Assembly: GCF_900114265.1 (NCBI RefSeq)
Contig: NZ_FPKV01000002.1
Span: 372,001 to 436,000 of the forward strand
Reading direction: 5' to 3'
Source: Flaviramulus basaltis
GTDB taxonomy: Bacteria; Bacteroidota; Bacteroidia; Flavobacteriales; Flavobacteriaceae
DNA length: 64,000 nucleotides
The position numbers and the translations under genes were made by a program. Below are positions 46,898 to 54,534 of this stretch, one piece after another (the first letter of the stretch is position 1; every line of letters starts with the position of its first letter). Below the pieces are notes generated by a model that was not told where the DNA came from, made no database searches, and worked only from the letters and a program-made list of their open reading frames with translations.

Positions 46898-47104
46898 TTA
46901 AACACCATTGTGAGGAGTTCTGATAATTATCGGATAAAACCTGATAATATACTAATTATTTAACAAAAACACTAAGTTAACACCTCTTCAAAAAACCTCT
47001 AAAAAACTAACATTAAGCTAATTACGTACAAATACGTATTTTTTTAATGATATAAAAAGCGTAAATTAGTTTGTTATGTTTCATCTAAAATCATTCCAAA
47101 TATT

Positions 47105-48268
47105 ATGAAAAATTCAATTTGGATAACCTTAATAATATTCTTTTTATTTAGTTGTAAAGGACATAATCAATCTAAATCAATTAAAAAAAATTTAGAAGCC
47201 ACAGAATCTAAAATCCCAACAACATCGGCTTCAAAACTTGGGATAGATTCTCTCCTTCTCAACAATATAACCACTAAAATAGAAGAACAAGTATACCCTA
47301 ATATTCATAGCATTCTTATTGCTAAAAATGGCGAATTATTTTATGAACACTACTTTAATGGTCAAGACCAAATTTGGGGACGCCATATTGGAACTGTTCA
47401 ATTTTCAGATTCAACCCTGCATGATATTCGTAGTATTACGAAAAGTATCGTGTCGGCTTGTATTGGAATCGCTATCGAAAAAGGATATATTAAAAATGTA
47501 AATCAAAAGATTTCAGATTTTTTCCCCGAAATGGATAGTATTTTCTCTGAAGATAAAGAAAATTGGACCATCCAGAATTTCCTAACCATGTCCACAGGTT
47601 TGATTTGGAATGAAGATGTGCCTTACGATAATCCCAAAAACAACGAAACACAAATGTCCTCTAGCGAGGATCCCATAAAATATGTATTAAGCCAACCATT
47701 AGAAACAAAACCTGGAATAAAATTTAATTACAATGGTGGTGCCACTCAAATTTTAGCAGATATTATTGTGAGGTCGTCAAAAACACCTTTATATAAATTT
47801 GTTGAGAAACATCTATTCAATCCGTTAGGTATATCCACTTTTGAATGGACTAAATTTTCTGCTTGGAAAGGTTCAGACACCTATGCTGCAGCTTCAGGTT
47901 TGCGATTAACATCCCGTGATTTATTAAAATTCGGATTGCTTTATAGAAATAATGGGAAATGGAATGGCAAACAAATTATACCTTCTGAATGGATAACAGA
48001 ATCATTTTCTGAAAAAATTGAATTTCCTAGTCGTGTAGCAGATGGAAATGATGCTTATGGTTATCAATTCTGGATGTGGCCAGATTCAATTTTAAATAAC
48101 AATTTTAAAATGATTGCTGCCATTGGTAATGGCGGGCAAAATATTTATTGGGACTTGAAAAATGATATTATTGTAGTCACTACAGCTGGAAATTATAATA
48201 AATGGGATCTTAAAAATGATGCATATGCCCTTTTAAGGAATGAGATTTACCCATTAATTTTAAATTAA
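47105..48268 (+). CDS. Class C beta-lactamase-like serine hydrolase lipoprotein
   Basis: 387 aa. Lipobox LFLFSC (Cys17). Penicilloyl-serine transferase fold with SxxK site RSITKS (Ser110, Lys113), FNYNGGATQ giving the Y-x-N element, and GNGGQNIYWD standing in for the KTG box. Other marks are IVSACIGIAIEKGYI and FLTMSTGLIWN. Esterase, peptidase or amidase activity is more likely than antibiotic resistance in this branch. The next gene begins 1 bp after its stop, suggesting a joint role with the metallopeptidase-like protein. Confidence 0.88.
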   Translation: MKNSIWITLIIFFLFSCKGHNQSKSIKKNLEATESKIPTTSASKLGIDSLLLNNITTKIEEQVYPNIHSILIAKNGELFYEHYFNGQDQIWGRHIGTVQFSDSTLHDIRSITKSIVSACIGIAIEKGYIKNVNQKISDFFPEMDSIFSEDKENWTIQNFLTMSTGLIWNEDVPYDNPKNNETQMSSSEDPIKYVLSQPLETKPGIKFNYNGGATQILADIIVRSSKTPLYKFVEKHLFNPLGISTFEWTKFSAWKGSDTYAAASGLRLTSRDLLKFGLLYRNNGKWNGKQIIPSEWITESFSEKIEFPSRVADGNDAYGYQFWMWPDSILNNNFKMIAAIGNGGQNIYWDLKNDIIVVTTAGNYNKWDLKNDAYALLRNEIYPLILN

Positions 48269-48269
48269 T

Positions 48270-49187
48270 ATGAAACACATCTATTTTATATTTATAAGCC
48301 TAATCTTATTTTCTTCTCATTCTCAAGAAAAGCAAATTAAGGTTGACCAAACCAAGCATGCAGACTTGATTGAGCTCGAAACCACACATCCTTTTAAAAC
48401 ATTGTATAGTGACGGGCAAATAAACCATGCTAAGAAACAGAGCACTTTAATTGATGAAGCATATTTGTTTCTATCAAAAATTATGGGACCAAAAAAGGAT
48501 TTTTACTTATTAGTAATTGCCTCAAAAGACTGGGAGAAAAATGCATATTCCCCAATTTCTGGAATGCCCGGATATTACAAAGGAAACCTTATTGTTGGAG
48601 CAGAAAAAAACGATTTAGCTTCTGGTTATGAAGAAATGATTAATAGTTTCCCTGAAGATATGACTACTAATTTAGTAAAAACATATACCAATAATTTAGA
48701 GGTTTTTGATATGAGTCTTTTTTTTGATAAACTCTCCATTCATGAGCTTACTCATAATTTTCAAGATCCAGAAAACCAAGAAGGCTACTCCATAAGTAGA
48801 TGGTTAGAGGAAATTCATGCTAACATGGGATTATATGCTTTTTATAAGACTAAACATCCTAAAGAGTTAAAATATATTACCAGTTTGGTAGATTTTAGTA
48901 TTAACAATCCTCCTCCATATTTACAATACACAAGCCTCCAAGATTTTGATGCACATTACTATGAAATGGATGCATCAAACTACGGTTTCTATCAAATGAA
49001 ATTTACTCATGCGGCACAAATTATAATTGACAAACTTGGTAATGCTATTTTAAAACCGCTTAACAATTTTATTATCAAGTACAATGAATCCTGGAAAGAT
49101 AAATTGAACGACGAAGATTTAAAAAAGAAACTTGCCACTGAAGTTGATCCTTATTTTTTGAAAATAATAGATGGTTGGTCAAAATAA
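48270..49187 (+). CDS. Exported protein with HELTH zinc-peptidase motif, function unknown
   Basis: 305 aa with a signal peptide (HIYFIFISLILFSSHSQ). It carries HELTH at 158-162, a classic HExxH zinc site, and 18-19 residues later WLEEIHANMGLYAF (E180/E181), which would supply a third gluzincin-type ligand. The rest is not like a named peptidase family. The start lies 1 bp after the beta-lactamase-like gene, so both are likely on one message. Peptidase activity is inferred from the motif only. Confidence 0.68.
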   Translation: MKHIYFIFISLILFSSHSQEKQIKVDQTKHADLIELETTHPFKTLYSDGQINHAKKQSTLIDEAYLFLSKIMGPKKDFYLLVIASKDWEKNAYSPISGMPGYYKGNLIVGAEKNDLASGYEEMINSFPEDMTTNLVKTYTNNLEVFDMSLFFDKLSIHELTHNFQDPENQEGYSISRWLEEIHANMGLYAFYKTKHPKELKYITSLVDFSINNPPPYLQYTSLQDFDAHYYEMDASNYGFYQMKFTHAAQIIIDKLGNAILKPLNNFIIKYNESWKDKLNDEDLKKKLATEVDPYFLKIIDGWSK

Positions 49188-49195
49188 TATTTAAT

Positions 49196-49219
49196 AGCTA
49201 ACAATATGTGTTGGCTTTT
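49196..49219 (+). terminator. Putative terminator after the 47105-49187 pair
   Basis: Stem AGCTAACA / TGTTGGCT (49196-49203, 49209-49216, one G-U pair, 5-base loop) followed by TTTT. It starts 8 bp after the stop of the HELTH gene and reaches the 3' end of the convergent PhzF gene. Confidence 0.5.
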
Positions 49220-50105
49220 AATTGGTTATTTCAATTTCTAATTTTGTTTTAAGTAGCCCTTTACCACCAGCCATTAAACTTTTTATTTCCTCGTTTTCAA
49301 TTAATAAATCAACAACAATTAAACTTGGTGATGGATCCTTCATATAATCACCTTGTTGAATATGAAAACTTTTTTTCTTAATTTTTAAAATATCAAATAA
49401 ATAGCAAGCAAGAGGTCCAGCTGCCATTCCTGTTCCTGACTCTTCTAAGATACCATAACGAGGACCAAACATTCTTGAAGTTGCATCTCTATTGTTCTTT
49501 TCTGTCTCTGTTGTAAACACATAATATCCAATTAAATCAAATTCCTCACTTATTTCTGTTATTAATTTAAAATCAGGAATTATGTTCTTTAAAATATTTG
49601 TGTTTTTAACAGGAACAAGAATAAATGAATTTCCTGTATTTACTAATGTAATAGGAGCATTTAAAAAAAGGTCGGTTTTTTTTAACCCTAAAGATTTTAG
49701 AATTATATTTCCCTTGTGACTCACATCTATATATGTTGGCGCTAATTGTTCCATAAAAGCTAAATCTCCCGATAACTTTATATTTCGTTTTCCTTCTATG
49801 GTTTCTTTAGATGAGTAATCTTTTTTTAAATCACCAATTTGTTTTAAATATGAAAATGTAGCTACAGTTGCGTGTCCGCAATGTGCTATTTGCTTATTTG
49901 GAGTAAAGAAATCTAATTTATAGTCTTCAGTTTTAGATTTTGAAACAAAAGCAGTTTCTGATAAACCTACTTTTTTAGCAATCTCTAGCTTATTTTTATC
50001 TGATAAATCATCAGCATTTAAAACTACACCTGCAGGATTTCCACCATTATCGCCATCAACAAAGGCATTAAGAATTTGTACTGTTATAATTTTTGAATAG
50101 TCCAT
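49218..50105 (-). CDS. PhzF family isomerase-like protein
   Basis: 295 aa, diaminopimelate-epimerase-like double domain. N-terminal VQILNAFVDGDNGGNPAGVVL, the conserved catalytic glutamate in GLSETAFVSK, the AHCGHATVATF loop and the C-terminal EESGTGMAAGPLACYL glycine loop are all in place. PhzF itself isomerises trans-2,3-dihydro-3-hydroxyanthranilate in phenazine synthesis. No phz genes are nearby, so this is one of the many family members with an unknown substrate. It follows the sigma-factor gene on the same strand by 67 bp. Confidence 0.9.
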   Translation of the reverse strand: MDYSKIITVQILNAFVDGDNGGNPAGVVLNADDLSDKNKLEIAKKVGLSETAFVSKSKTEDYKLDFFTPNKQIAHCGHATVATFSYLKQIGDLKKDYSSKETIEGKRNIKLSGDLAFMEQLAPTYIDVSHKGNIILKSLGLKKTDLFLNAPITLVNTGNSFILVPVKNTNILKNIIPDFKLITEISEEFDLIGYYVFTTETEKNNRDATSRMFGPRYGILEESGTGMAAGPLACYLFDILKIKKKSFHIQQGDYMKDPSPSLIVVDLLIENEEIKSLMAGGKGLLKTKLEIEITN

Positions 50106-50172
50106 TTTAATTATTTTTATGAGTTATATATAATGGACGGTACTATTAGCAAAAAGACGTAGTAAAATTTGA

Positions 50173-50700
50173 TTATTTTTCGAAATCTAATAACTTCCCA
50201 GTATTATCAGATTCAACATTAGGGCAGTTTAGGATGTTTTCCTTTAAAATCTCTCTAGCTTTTTGAACTCTAGATTTTGTTCCAGAATATGATAATTTTA
50301 AATGCTTTGCTAATTCCTTTTGAGAATAATTTTTAAATGAAGTTAAAATAATGGCTTCTTTATGTTCTGCAGATAAATTTTCTATTTTTTCATTAATACA
50401 ATTAGTAAGTTTTGAGTAATCAAAATTATCAGTTTCCTTTTCAGGAATATCTATATTATATATTGGAATATTTTTGGTGTTTACTTTTCTGAAATAGTCG
50501 AAAATTGTATTCCTTGTAATTTCATAAACCCAAGAAGTAAGTTTTGAAGTGTGCTTTAGTTGATGAATTTTAGTTTGAATTTTTAGGAAAACTTCTTGAT
50601 GAATATCTTTCGATGTTTGTTCATCCTTTATTTTTCCTAAAATGAACTTATATAACTCTTCATTTAAGTCAATCCAAATAGTATTAATTTCAGTTTTCAT
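50173..50700 (-). CDS. sigZ: ECF-type RNA polymerase sigma factor, SigZ-like
   Basis: 175 aa. Region 2 (about 10-75: LYKFILGKIKDEQTSKDIHQEVFLKI, SWVYEITRNTIFDYFRK) and region 4 (about 105-160: LSAEHKEAIILTSFKNYSQKELAKHLKLSYSGTKSRVQKAREIL). It ends with the CPNVESDNTGKLLDFEK cysteine-bearing tail that marks the SigZ group. No anti-sigma gene lies alongside, which is usual for SigZ. The PhzF gene 67 bp downstream may be in its regulon, but that is inference. Confidence 0.85.
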   Translation of the reverse strand: MKTEINTIWIDLNEELYKFILGKIKDEQTSKDIHQEVFLKIQTKIHQLKHTSKLTSWVYEITRNTIFDYFRKVNTKNIPIYNIDIPEKETDNFDYSKLTNCINEKIENLSAEHKEAIILTSFKNYSQKELAKHLKLSYSGTKSRVQKAREILKENILNCPNVESDNTGKLLDFEK

Positions 50701-50769
50701 GTTTTTAAATTTACATATAACAAAATGCTAACTAAATATTAATAAAAATACTGCTTTTGCAGGAATTTG

Positions 50770-51927
50770 TTATTTCATATACTTCCCTTTTTTACTCCCT
50801 TCATACATTACATATTTAACCAAACGCGATTCTAGCTTTGCATTAAATAACTGTATTTTTCTAGAAGGTCGTAATCCCACATGCTTAAGTGCATCAAGGT
50901 TAGAGGTAATAAACCAAGCATCGGTACCTGGATAACTTTGTTTTAAAGTATCACCAATATTAGCATAAAACTCTTCCATATCAATATTTAAACGCTCTCC
51001 ATATGGCGGATTAAATACCATGTGTAACTTCTCCTCGCCTCCTTTTTGAGTTTTAAAGAAGTCTTCATGTTTTATCTCAATAAAATCATCTAATTGGGCG
51101 TTTTTTACGTTTTCTTTAGCTTTAGTTACCGCACTTGGTGCTTTATCATAACCTATAATTTTATGATGAAAATCTCGTGTTTTACCTAATAATGATTCTT
51201 CAATTTTCTCAAATAACTCTACATCCCAATCTTGCCAACGCTCAAAAGCAAATTCTTTACGCATTAAGTTTGGTGGTATGTTACAAGCTATCATAGCTGC
51301 TTCAATAAGCATGGTACCAGAACCACACATTGGGTCCATAAAATCGGTTTGTCCATCCCAACCAGAAAGCATAATTAAACCGGCAGCTAATACCTCGTTT
51401 ATAGGTGCAATATTGGTAGCAGTTTTATACCCACGTTTATGCAAGGAATCGCCAGATGAGTCTAATGATATGGTGCATTGGTGTCTATCTATATGTACAT
51501 TTATTTTTAAATCTGGGAATTTTAAATCTACGTTAGGGCGCTGTCCGTCGGTATCTCTAAACTTATCTACAATAGCATCTTTTGTTTTTTGTGCGATGTA
51601 AAGCGAATGCGAAAACAAATCGGAGTGTATAGTCGCATCTACCGCTAATGTGCCAGTAGGTTTTAAAAACTGTGACCAATCCATCGCGTAAATTTTATCG
51701 TATAAATCCTTTTCGCTACTTACAGTAAAGGAATGGATGGGTTTTAAAATTTTAACTGCGGTACGCAATGCTAAATTACATTTGTACATAAAGCCTTTAT
51801 CGCCCGAAAAAGCAACGTTACGCACACCTGCTTTTACATCTTTTGCACCTAGTTGTGTAAGTTCGTTTGCTAATAATTCTTCAAAGCCAAAAAGGGTTTT
51901 GGCAACCATATTAAAATTTTCTTCCAT
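50770..51927 (-). CDS. THUMP domain class I SAM-dependent 23S rRNA guanine methyltransferase (RlmL N-terminal type)
   Basis: 385 aa from the ATG at 51927. The longer frame to 51972 is rejected because MEENFNMVAKTLFGFEELLANEL is the normal start of the family. N-terminal THUMP and ferredoxin-like part (about 1-155; TGTLAVDATIHSDLFSHSLYIAQKTKDAIVD), then the methyltransferase core with DFMDPMCGSGTMLIEAAMIA (motif I) and FNPPYGERL (NPPY catalytic motif). Corresponds to the half of E. coli RlmL that forms m2G2445; the K-half (m7G2069) is absent. Function by homology. Confidence 0.9.
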   Translation of the reverse strand: MEENFNMVAKTLFGFEELLANELTQLGAKDVKAGVRNVAFSGDKGFMYKCNLALRTAVKILKPIHSFTVSSEKDLYDKIYAMDWSQFLKPTGTLAVDATIHSDLFSHSLYIAQKTKDAIVDKFRDTDGQRPNVDLKFPDLKINVHIDRHQCTISLDSSGDSLHKRGYKTATNIAPINEVLAAGLIMLSGWDGQTDFMDPMCGSGTMLIEAAMIACNIPPNLMRKEFAFERWQDWDVELFEKIEESLLGKTRDFHHKIIGYDKAPSAVTKAKENVKNAQLDDFIEIKHEDFFKTQKGGEEKLHMVFNPPYGERLNIDMEEFYANIGDTLKQSYPGTDAWFITSNLDALKHVGLRPSRKIQLFNAKLESRLVKYVMYEGSKKGKYMK

Positions 51928-52001
51928 TGTTCTTGTAAAATACCTTGCAAAAATAACGTAATTTTGTGGCAAACCTTAAAGTTTATTAACATTTAGGTTA
52001 A

Positions 52002-52081
52002 GGATTGTAGCGGCATCCTTTTGCTTTTTTTCAAAAGATACAGCGAAAAGCCTGACCTTGTGTTGACTTAACAACACAAGG
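52002..52081 (+). ncRNA. Structured intergenic element, possible Flavo-1-like RNA or repeat
   Basis: Within the 127-bp gap between two divergently placed methyltransferase genes three hairpins lie in a row: GGAT/ATCC (52002-52005, 52015-52018) enclosing TGTAGCGGC; CTTTTG/CAAAAG (52018-52023, 52032-52037); and a perfect 10-bp CCTTGTGTTG / CAACACAAGG (52056-52065, 52072-52081). The TGTAGCGG and ATACAGCG pieces look like a widespread flavobacterial intergenic motif remembered from other genomes. Identity with the Rfam Flavo-1 family is a guess. Strand is uncertain. Confidence 0.4.
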
Positions 52082-52099
52082 AAACCACCAAAAATATAT

Positions 52100-52831
52100 A
52101 TGACAAAACATACTACAAAATGGTTTACCTCGTGGTTTGATACGCCATTTTACCATACTTTATATAAGGATAGAAATGCCAATGAAGCGCAGACTTTTAT
52201 GGACACGCTTACTCAATATTTAAATATTCCAGAAGGTGGTACTATTTTAGATTTGGCTTGCGGAAAAGGCCGACATGCCCGTTATTTAAATAAAATTGGT
52301 TATGATGTTACGGGTGCAGATTTAAGTGAAAACAGTATTGAATTTGCTAAACAGTTTGAAAACCACCGTTTGCATTTTAAAGTTCATGACATGTGTAAGC
52401 CGTTCCATAAACAGTTTGATGCAGTTTTTAATTTGTTTACTAGTTTTGGGTATTTTGAGCATGAAATAGATAACTTAAACACGATTAAAGCGATTAAAAC
52501 CGATTTAAACGAAACAGGTTTTGCTGTGATTGATTTTATGAATAGTGAGTTTGTTATTGCTAATTTAGTTCCCGAAGAGGTTAAAACGGTTGATGATATT
52601 GATTTCCATTTAAAGCGCTATGTTGAGAATGGATATATTATAAAAGATATTACTTTTACTGCTGATGGTGAGGATTATAACTTTCAAGAACGTGTACGTG
52701 CCTTTACTTTAAATGATTTTGAAGCGCTTTTTGAGCAAGCTGATGTATATTTACTGGATGTTTTTGGTGATTATAAACTGAATAAGTTTAACCCGAAAAC
52801 ATCGGAACGTTTAGTCATGATTTTTAAATAG
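52100..52831 (+). CDS. Class I SAM-dependent methyltransferase
   Basis: 243 aa. The Rossmann core shows motif I ILDLACGKGRHARYLNKIG (about 50-68), GYDVTGADLSENSIEFAK (motif II acidic residue), and FNLFTSFGYFEH (motif IV/V region). The C-terminal part (KRYVENGYIIKDITFTADGEDYNFQERVRAFTLNDFEALFEQA) is typical of small-molecule UbiE/methyltransf_25 relatives. Substrate not predictable. The start follows the structured element by 18 bp. Confidence 0.88.
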   Translation: MTKHTTKWFTSWFDTPFYHTLYKDRNANEAQTFMDTLTQYLNIPEGGTILDLACGKGRHARYLNKIGYDVTGADLSENSIEFAKQFENHRLHFKVHDMCKPFHKQFDAVFNLFTSFGYFEHEIDNLNTIKAIKTDLNETGFAVIDFMNSEFVIANLVPEEVKTVDDIDFHLKRYVENGYIIKDITFTADGEDYNFQERVRAFTLNDFEALFEQADVYLLDVFGDYKLNKFNPKTSERLVMIFK

Positions 52832-52848
52832 CCAATAATTGGCTTTTA
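52830..52848 (+). terminator. Short terminator overlapping the methyltransferase stop
   Basis: AGCCAA-TAA-TTGGCT (52830-52844) followed by TTT. The stem includes the last two bases of the stop codon. Only 6 bp, so moderate support. The rest of 52832-52966 shows nothing coding. Confidence 0.4.
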
Positions 52849-52966
52849 ATTATTATCACTCTTGCGGAAATAGTTTTAACAAAGTGTCTGTTCTAGTGCT
52901 TCCCATCTATCGGGTATGTATCGAGAATTGATTTTAAGAATTAAAAATTGAATATTATTTTTTTGA

Positions 52967-53641
52967 ATGAATAAGTTTCTTTTTCCTGTATTAGCCGTTG
53001 TTTTAGGGTTTGTTTTGGCCTTTTTCACAAAAAAACAAAGATCCTGGAACACCAAACTCCTACTCTCTTTTAGTGGTGCTTTTTTGTTAGCCTTAACCCT
53101 TTTTGAATTATTACCTGAGGTTTACGAGCATTTAGACACCAAACTTACTGGGCTGTTTATTATGTGCGGTATTATGCTACAAATTGTTTTAGAGTTATTT
53201 TCTAAAGGTGCCGAACATGGGCATGTACATATTCATAAAGATGAAACCGATTTCCCTTGGTTGTTGTTTATTAGTTTATGCATTCATAGCTTTTTAGAGG
53301 GTTTCCCAATACATGACCACAACGACATGGTTTATGGGGTTTTGGTACATAAAATACCCATTGCTATTTTAATTAGTATGTTTTTATTTCAATCTAGTTT
53401 TAGCAAATTAAAAATTGCTGCCTTTTTAGTTGTTTTTGCTTGTATGACGCCTTTGGGTACTTTTATTTCAAACTCTTGGGGCGTTGTTGCAGATTATATT
53501 CATATTATTAATGCTATTGTAATTGGTATCTTTTTTCATATTTCTACTACTATTTTATTTGAAAGTGGTGAAGGACATAAATTTAATTTATCCAAATTCA
53601 TCGCTATTATTTTAGGCGTTGGAATTGCTTATATGATATGA
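52967..53641 (+). CDS. ZIP family divalent metal transporter
   Basis: 224 aa, about seven or eight hydrophobic segments. ZIP features: a histidine-rich cytoplasmic loop GAEHGHVHIHKDE (about 84-96), TM4-like LCIHSFLEGFPIHDHNDM with the His and Glu of the metal site, and VLVHKIPIAILISMFLFQ (TM5 HKxPxA motif). ATG at 52967 chosen because the first helix follows at once. Probably imports Zn or Fe into the cytoplasm; the metal cannot be decided. The REP-framed element begins 4 bp after its stop. Confidence 0.9.
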   Translation: MNKFLFPVLAVVLGFVLAFFTKKQRSWNTKLLLSFSGAFLLALTLFELLPEVYEHLDTKLTGLFIMCGIMLQIVLELFSKGAEHGHVHIHKDETDFPWLLFISLCIHSFLEGFPIHDHNDMVYGVLVHKIPIAILISMFLFQSSFSKLKIAAFLVVFACMTPLGTFISNSWGVVADYIHIINAIVIGIFFHISTTILFESGEGHKFNLSKFIAIILGVGIAYMI

Positions 53642-53644
53642 TTT

Positions 53645-53672
53645 GTCATTCCGCACTTGATGCGGAATCCAT
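53645..53672 (+). repeat. REP-like palindrome, left copy of an inverted pair
   Basis: GTCATTCCGCACTTGATGCGG then AATCCAT, itself a hairpin (TTCCGCA / TGCGGAA with loop CTTGA). The copy at 53982-54011 is its imperfect inverse. The two frame a decayed GIY-YIG nuclease gene. Confidence 0.75.
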
Positions 53673-53674
53673 AA

Positions 53675-53980
53675 AAAAAGAATTATCATCAATATAATTT
53701 TTATGTTTATATCCTTTCAAATAAAAAGAATGGAACATTATATATTGGAATGACAAATGATTTAGAAAGAAAAATGTTTGAGCATAAACACAAATTAGTT
53801 GAAGGTTTTACCGAAAAATATGGTTTAGACAAATTAATTTACTTTGAACAATTTCAATATGTTAATGATGCTATTAAAAGAGAAAAGCAGTTGAAAAACT
53901 GGAATAGGCAATAGAAAATTGATATCATTGAAAAAGATAATAATGAATGGAACGATCTATCATTAGATTGGTTTAATTAA
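53675..53980 (+). pseudogene. GIY-YIG nuclease, decayed (no start codon, internal TAG)
   Basis: The frame reads YNFYVYILSNKKNG, then TLYIGMTNDLERKMFEHKHK, LVEGFTEKYGLDKLIYFEQF and NDAIKREKQLKNWNRQ, then TAG at 53912, then KIDIIEKDNNEWNDLSLDWFN and TAA at 53978. This is a full small GIY-YIG (UvrC-N-like) nuclease: YVYIL and YIG catalytic motifs, R of DLER and a Glu in KREKQL are kept. One TGG-to-TAG change (the family has NRQWKI) splits it, and there is no ATG, GTG or TTG in frame before YNFYVYIL. Framed by inverted REP-like palindromes, 6 bp and 1 bp away. Confidence 0.85.
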
Positions 53981-53981
53981 A

Positions 53982-54011
53982 ATGGATTCTGCGTCGAAGC
54001 GCAGAATGGAC
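53982..54011 (-). repeat. REP-like palindrome, right copy of the inverted pair
   Basis: Plus strand reads ATGGATTCTGCGTCGAAGCG then CAGAATGGAC. Stem TTCTGCG / CGCAGAA. Its reverse complement aligns to the left copy: GTC-ATTCYGC...GCRGAATCCAT. It ends 5 bp before the DUF4268 start, so it occupies that gene's 5' leader. Confidence 0.75.
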
Positions 54012-54016
54012 AAAAA

Positions 54017-54445
54017 ATGTTTAGTAAAGAAGAATCGCGCATATTAAGACAAGAATTTTGGACAAGTTTTGGGAAGTCCTTTCCTAGAAAATGGACTTTA
54101 TACGACACCAAACTAAAAGGCTTAAGTTTTAAATTTCATTTTGACAACAAAACGGCTTTAGTAACTCTAGATCTTGAAGACGACCTTGAAAACCGTATTA
54201 AATACTGGGAAAAACTACTCGCTTTAAAATCGATTCTTTTAGATGAGTTTCTGCCTGATGCCATTTTTAATGAAGAATATTTTTTAGACAACGAAAAGGA
54301 AATCTCTAGAGTTTATGTGCCTTTAGAACAAAAAGTATCTATTCATAATAAAAACACATGGCGCGATGTTATGGAATTCTTTAATGAAAAAATGAGCTTG
54401 TTTGAAGCCTTTTTTGAAGAGTATAAAGAGGTTATTGAAGGCTAA
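54017..54445 (+). CDS. DUF4268 domain-containing protein
   Basis: 142 aa, no signal peptide. The whole protein is one DUF4268 domain: REFWTSFGKSFPRKWTLYDTKLKG, LKFHFDNKTALVTLDLED-like core, IFNEEYFLDNEKEISRVYVPL and WRDVMEFFNEKMSLFEAFF. The domain is found alone in Bacteroidetes and at the end of some restriction-associated proteins; function unknown. Its 5' leader contains the right-hand REP palindrome, and another inverted pair of palindromes follows its stop. Confidence 0.85.
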   Translation: MFSKEESRILRQEFWTSFGKSFPRKWTLYDTKLKGLSFKFHFDNKTALVTLDLEDDLENRIKYWEKLLALKSILLDEFLPDAIFNEEYFLDNEKEISRVYVPLEQKVSIHNKNTWRDVMEFFNEKMSLFEAFFEEYKEVIEG

Positions 54446-54447
54446 AC

Positions 54448-54527
54448 GTATTCTGAACTAGTTTCAGAATCTTATAAAATTAATGAACTATGCTTGAAGT
54501 GACTCCTTAAACAAATTTAGGATGACC
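54448..54527. repeat. Inverted pair of degenerate REP-like palindromes
   Basis: Copy A, 54448-54471 (ATTCTGAA/TTCAGAAT hairpin), and copy B, 54501-54527 (TCCTTAAA/TTTAGGA, then TGACC), match when one is reverse complemented: GA.TTCTGAAACTAGTTCAGAAT against GACTCCTTAAACAAATTTAGGAT. Nothing else is in the 89-bp gap between two convergent genes, where they could also stop transcription. Confidence 0.6.
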
Positions 54528-54534
54528 AAAATCT

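Noticed and set aside
49218-50105. Phenazine biosynthesis locus
   Set aside because: PhzF homologues are widespread outside phenazine clusters and no other phz gene is present.
51278-51601. 107-aa plus-strand open frame opposite the THUMP methyltransferase
   Set aside because: Antisense shadow of a strongly conserved gene; no signal, domain or own promoter.
51928-51972. Upstream ATG at 51972 for the THUMP methyltransferase
   Set aside because: The 15 added residues are not family-like; the normal start MEENFNMVAKTLFGFEEL is at 51927.
52056-52081. Perfect hairpin as a simple terminator for the 52100 or 50770 gene
   Set aside because: Both flanking genes start, rather than end, at this gap, and no T run follows on the plus strand, so a terminator role alone does not explain it.
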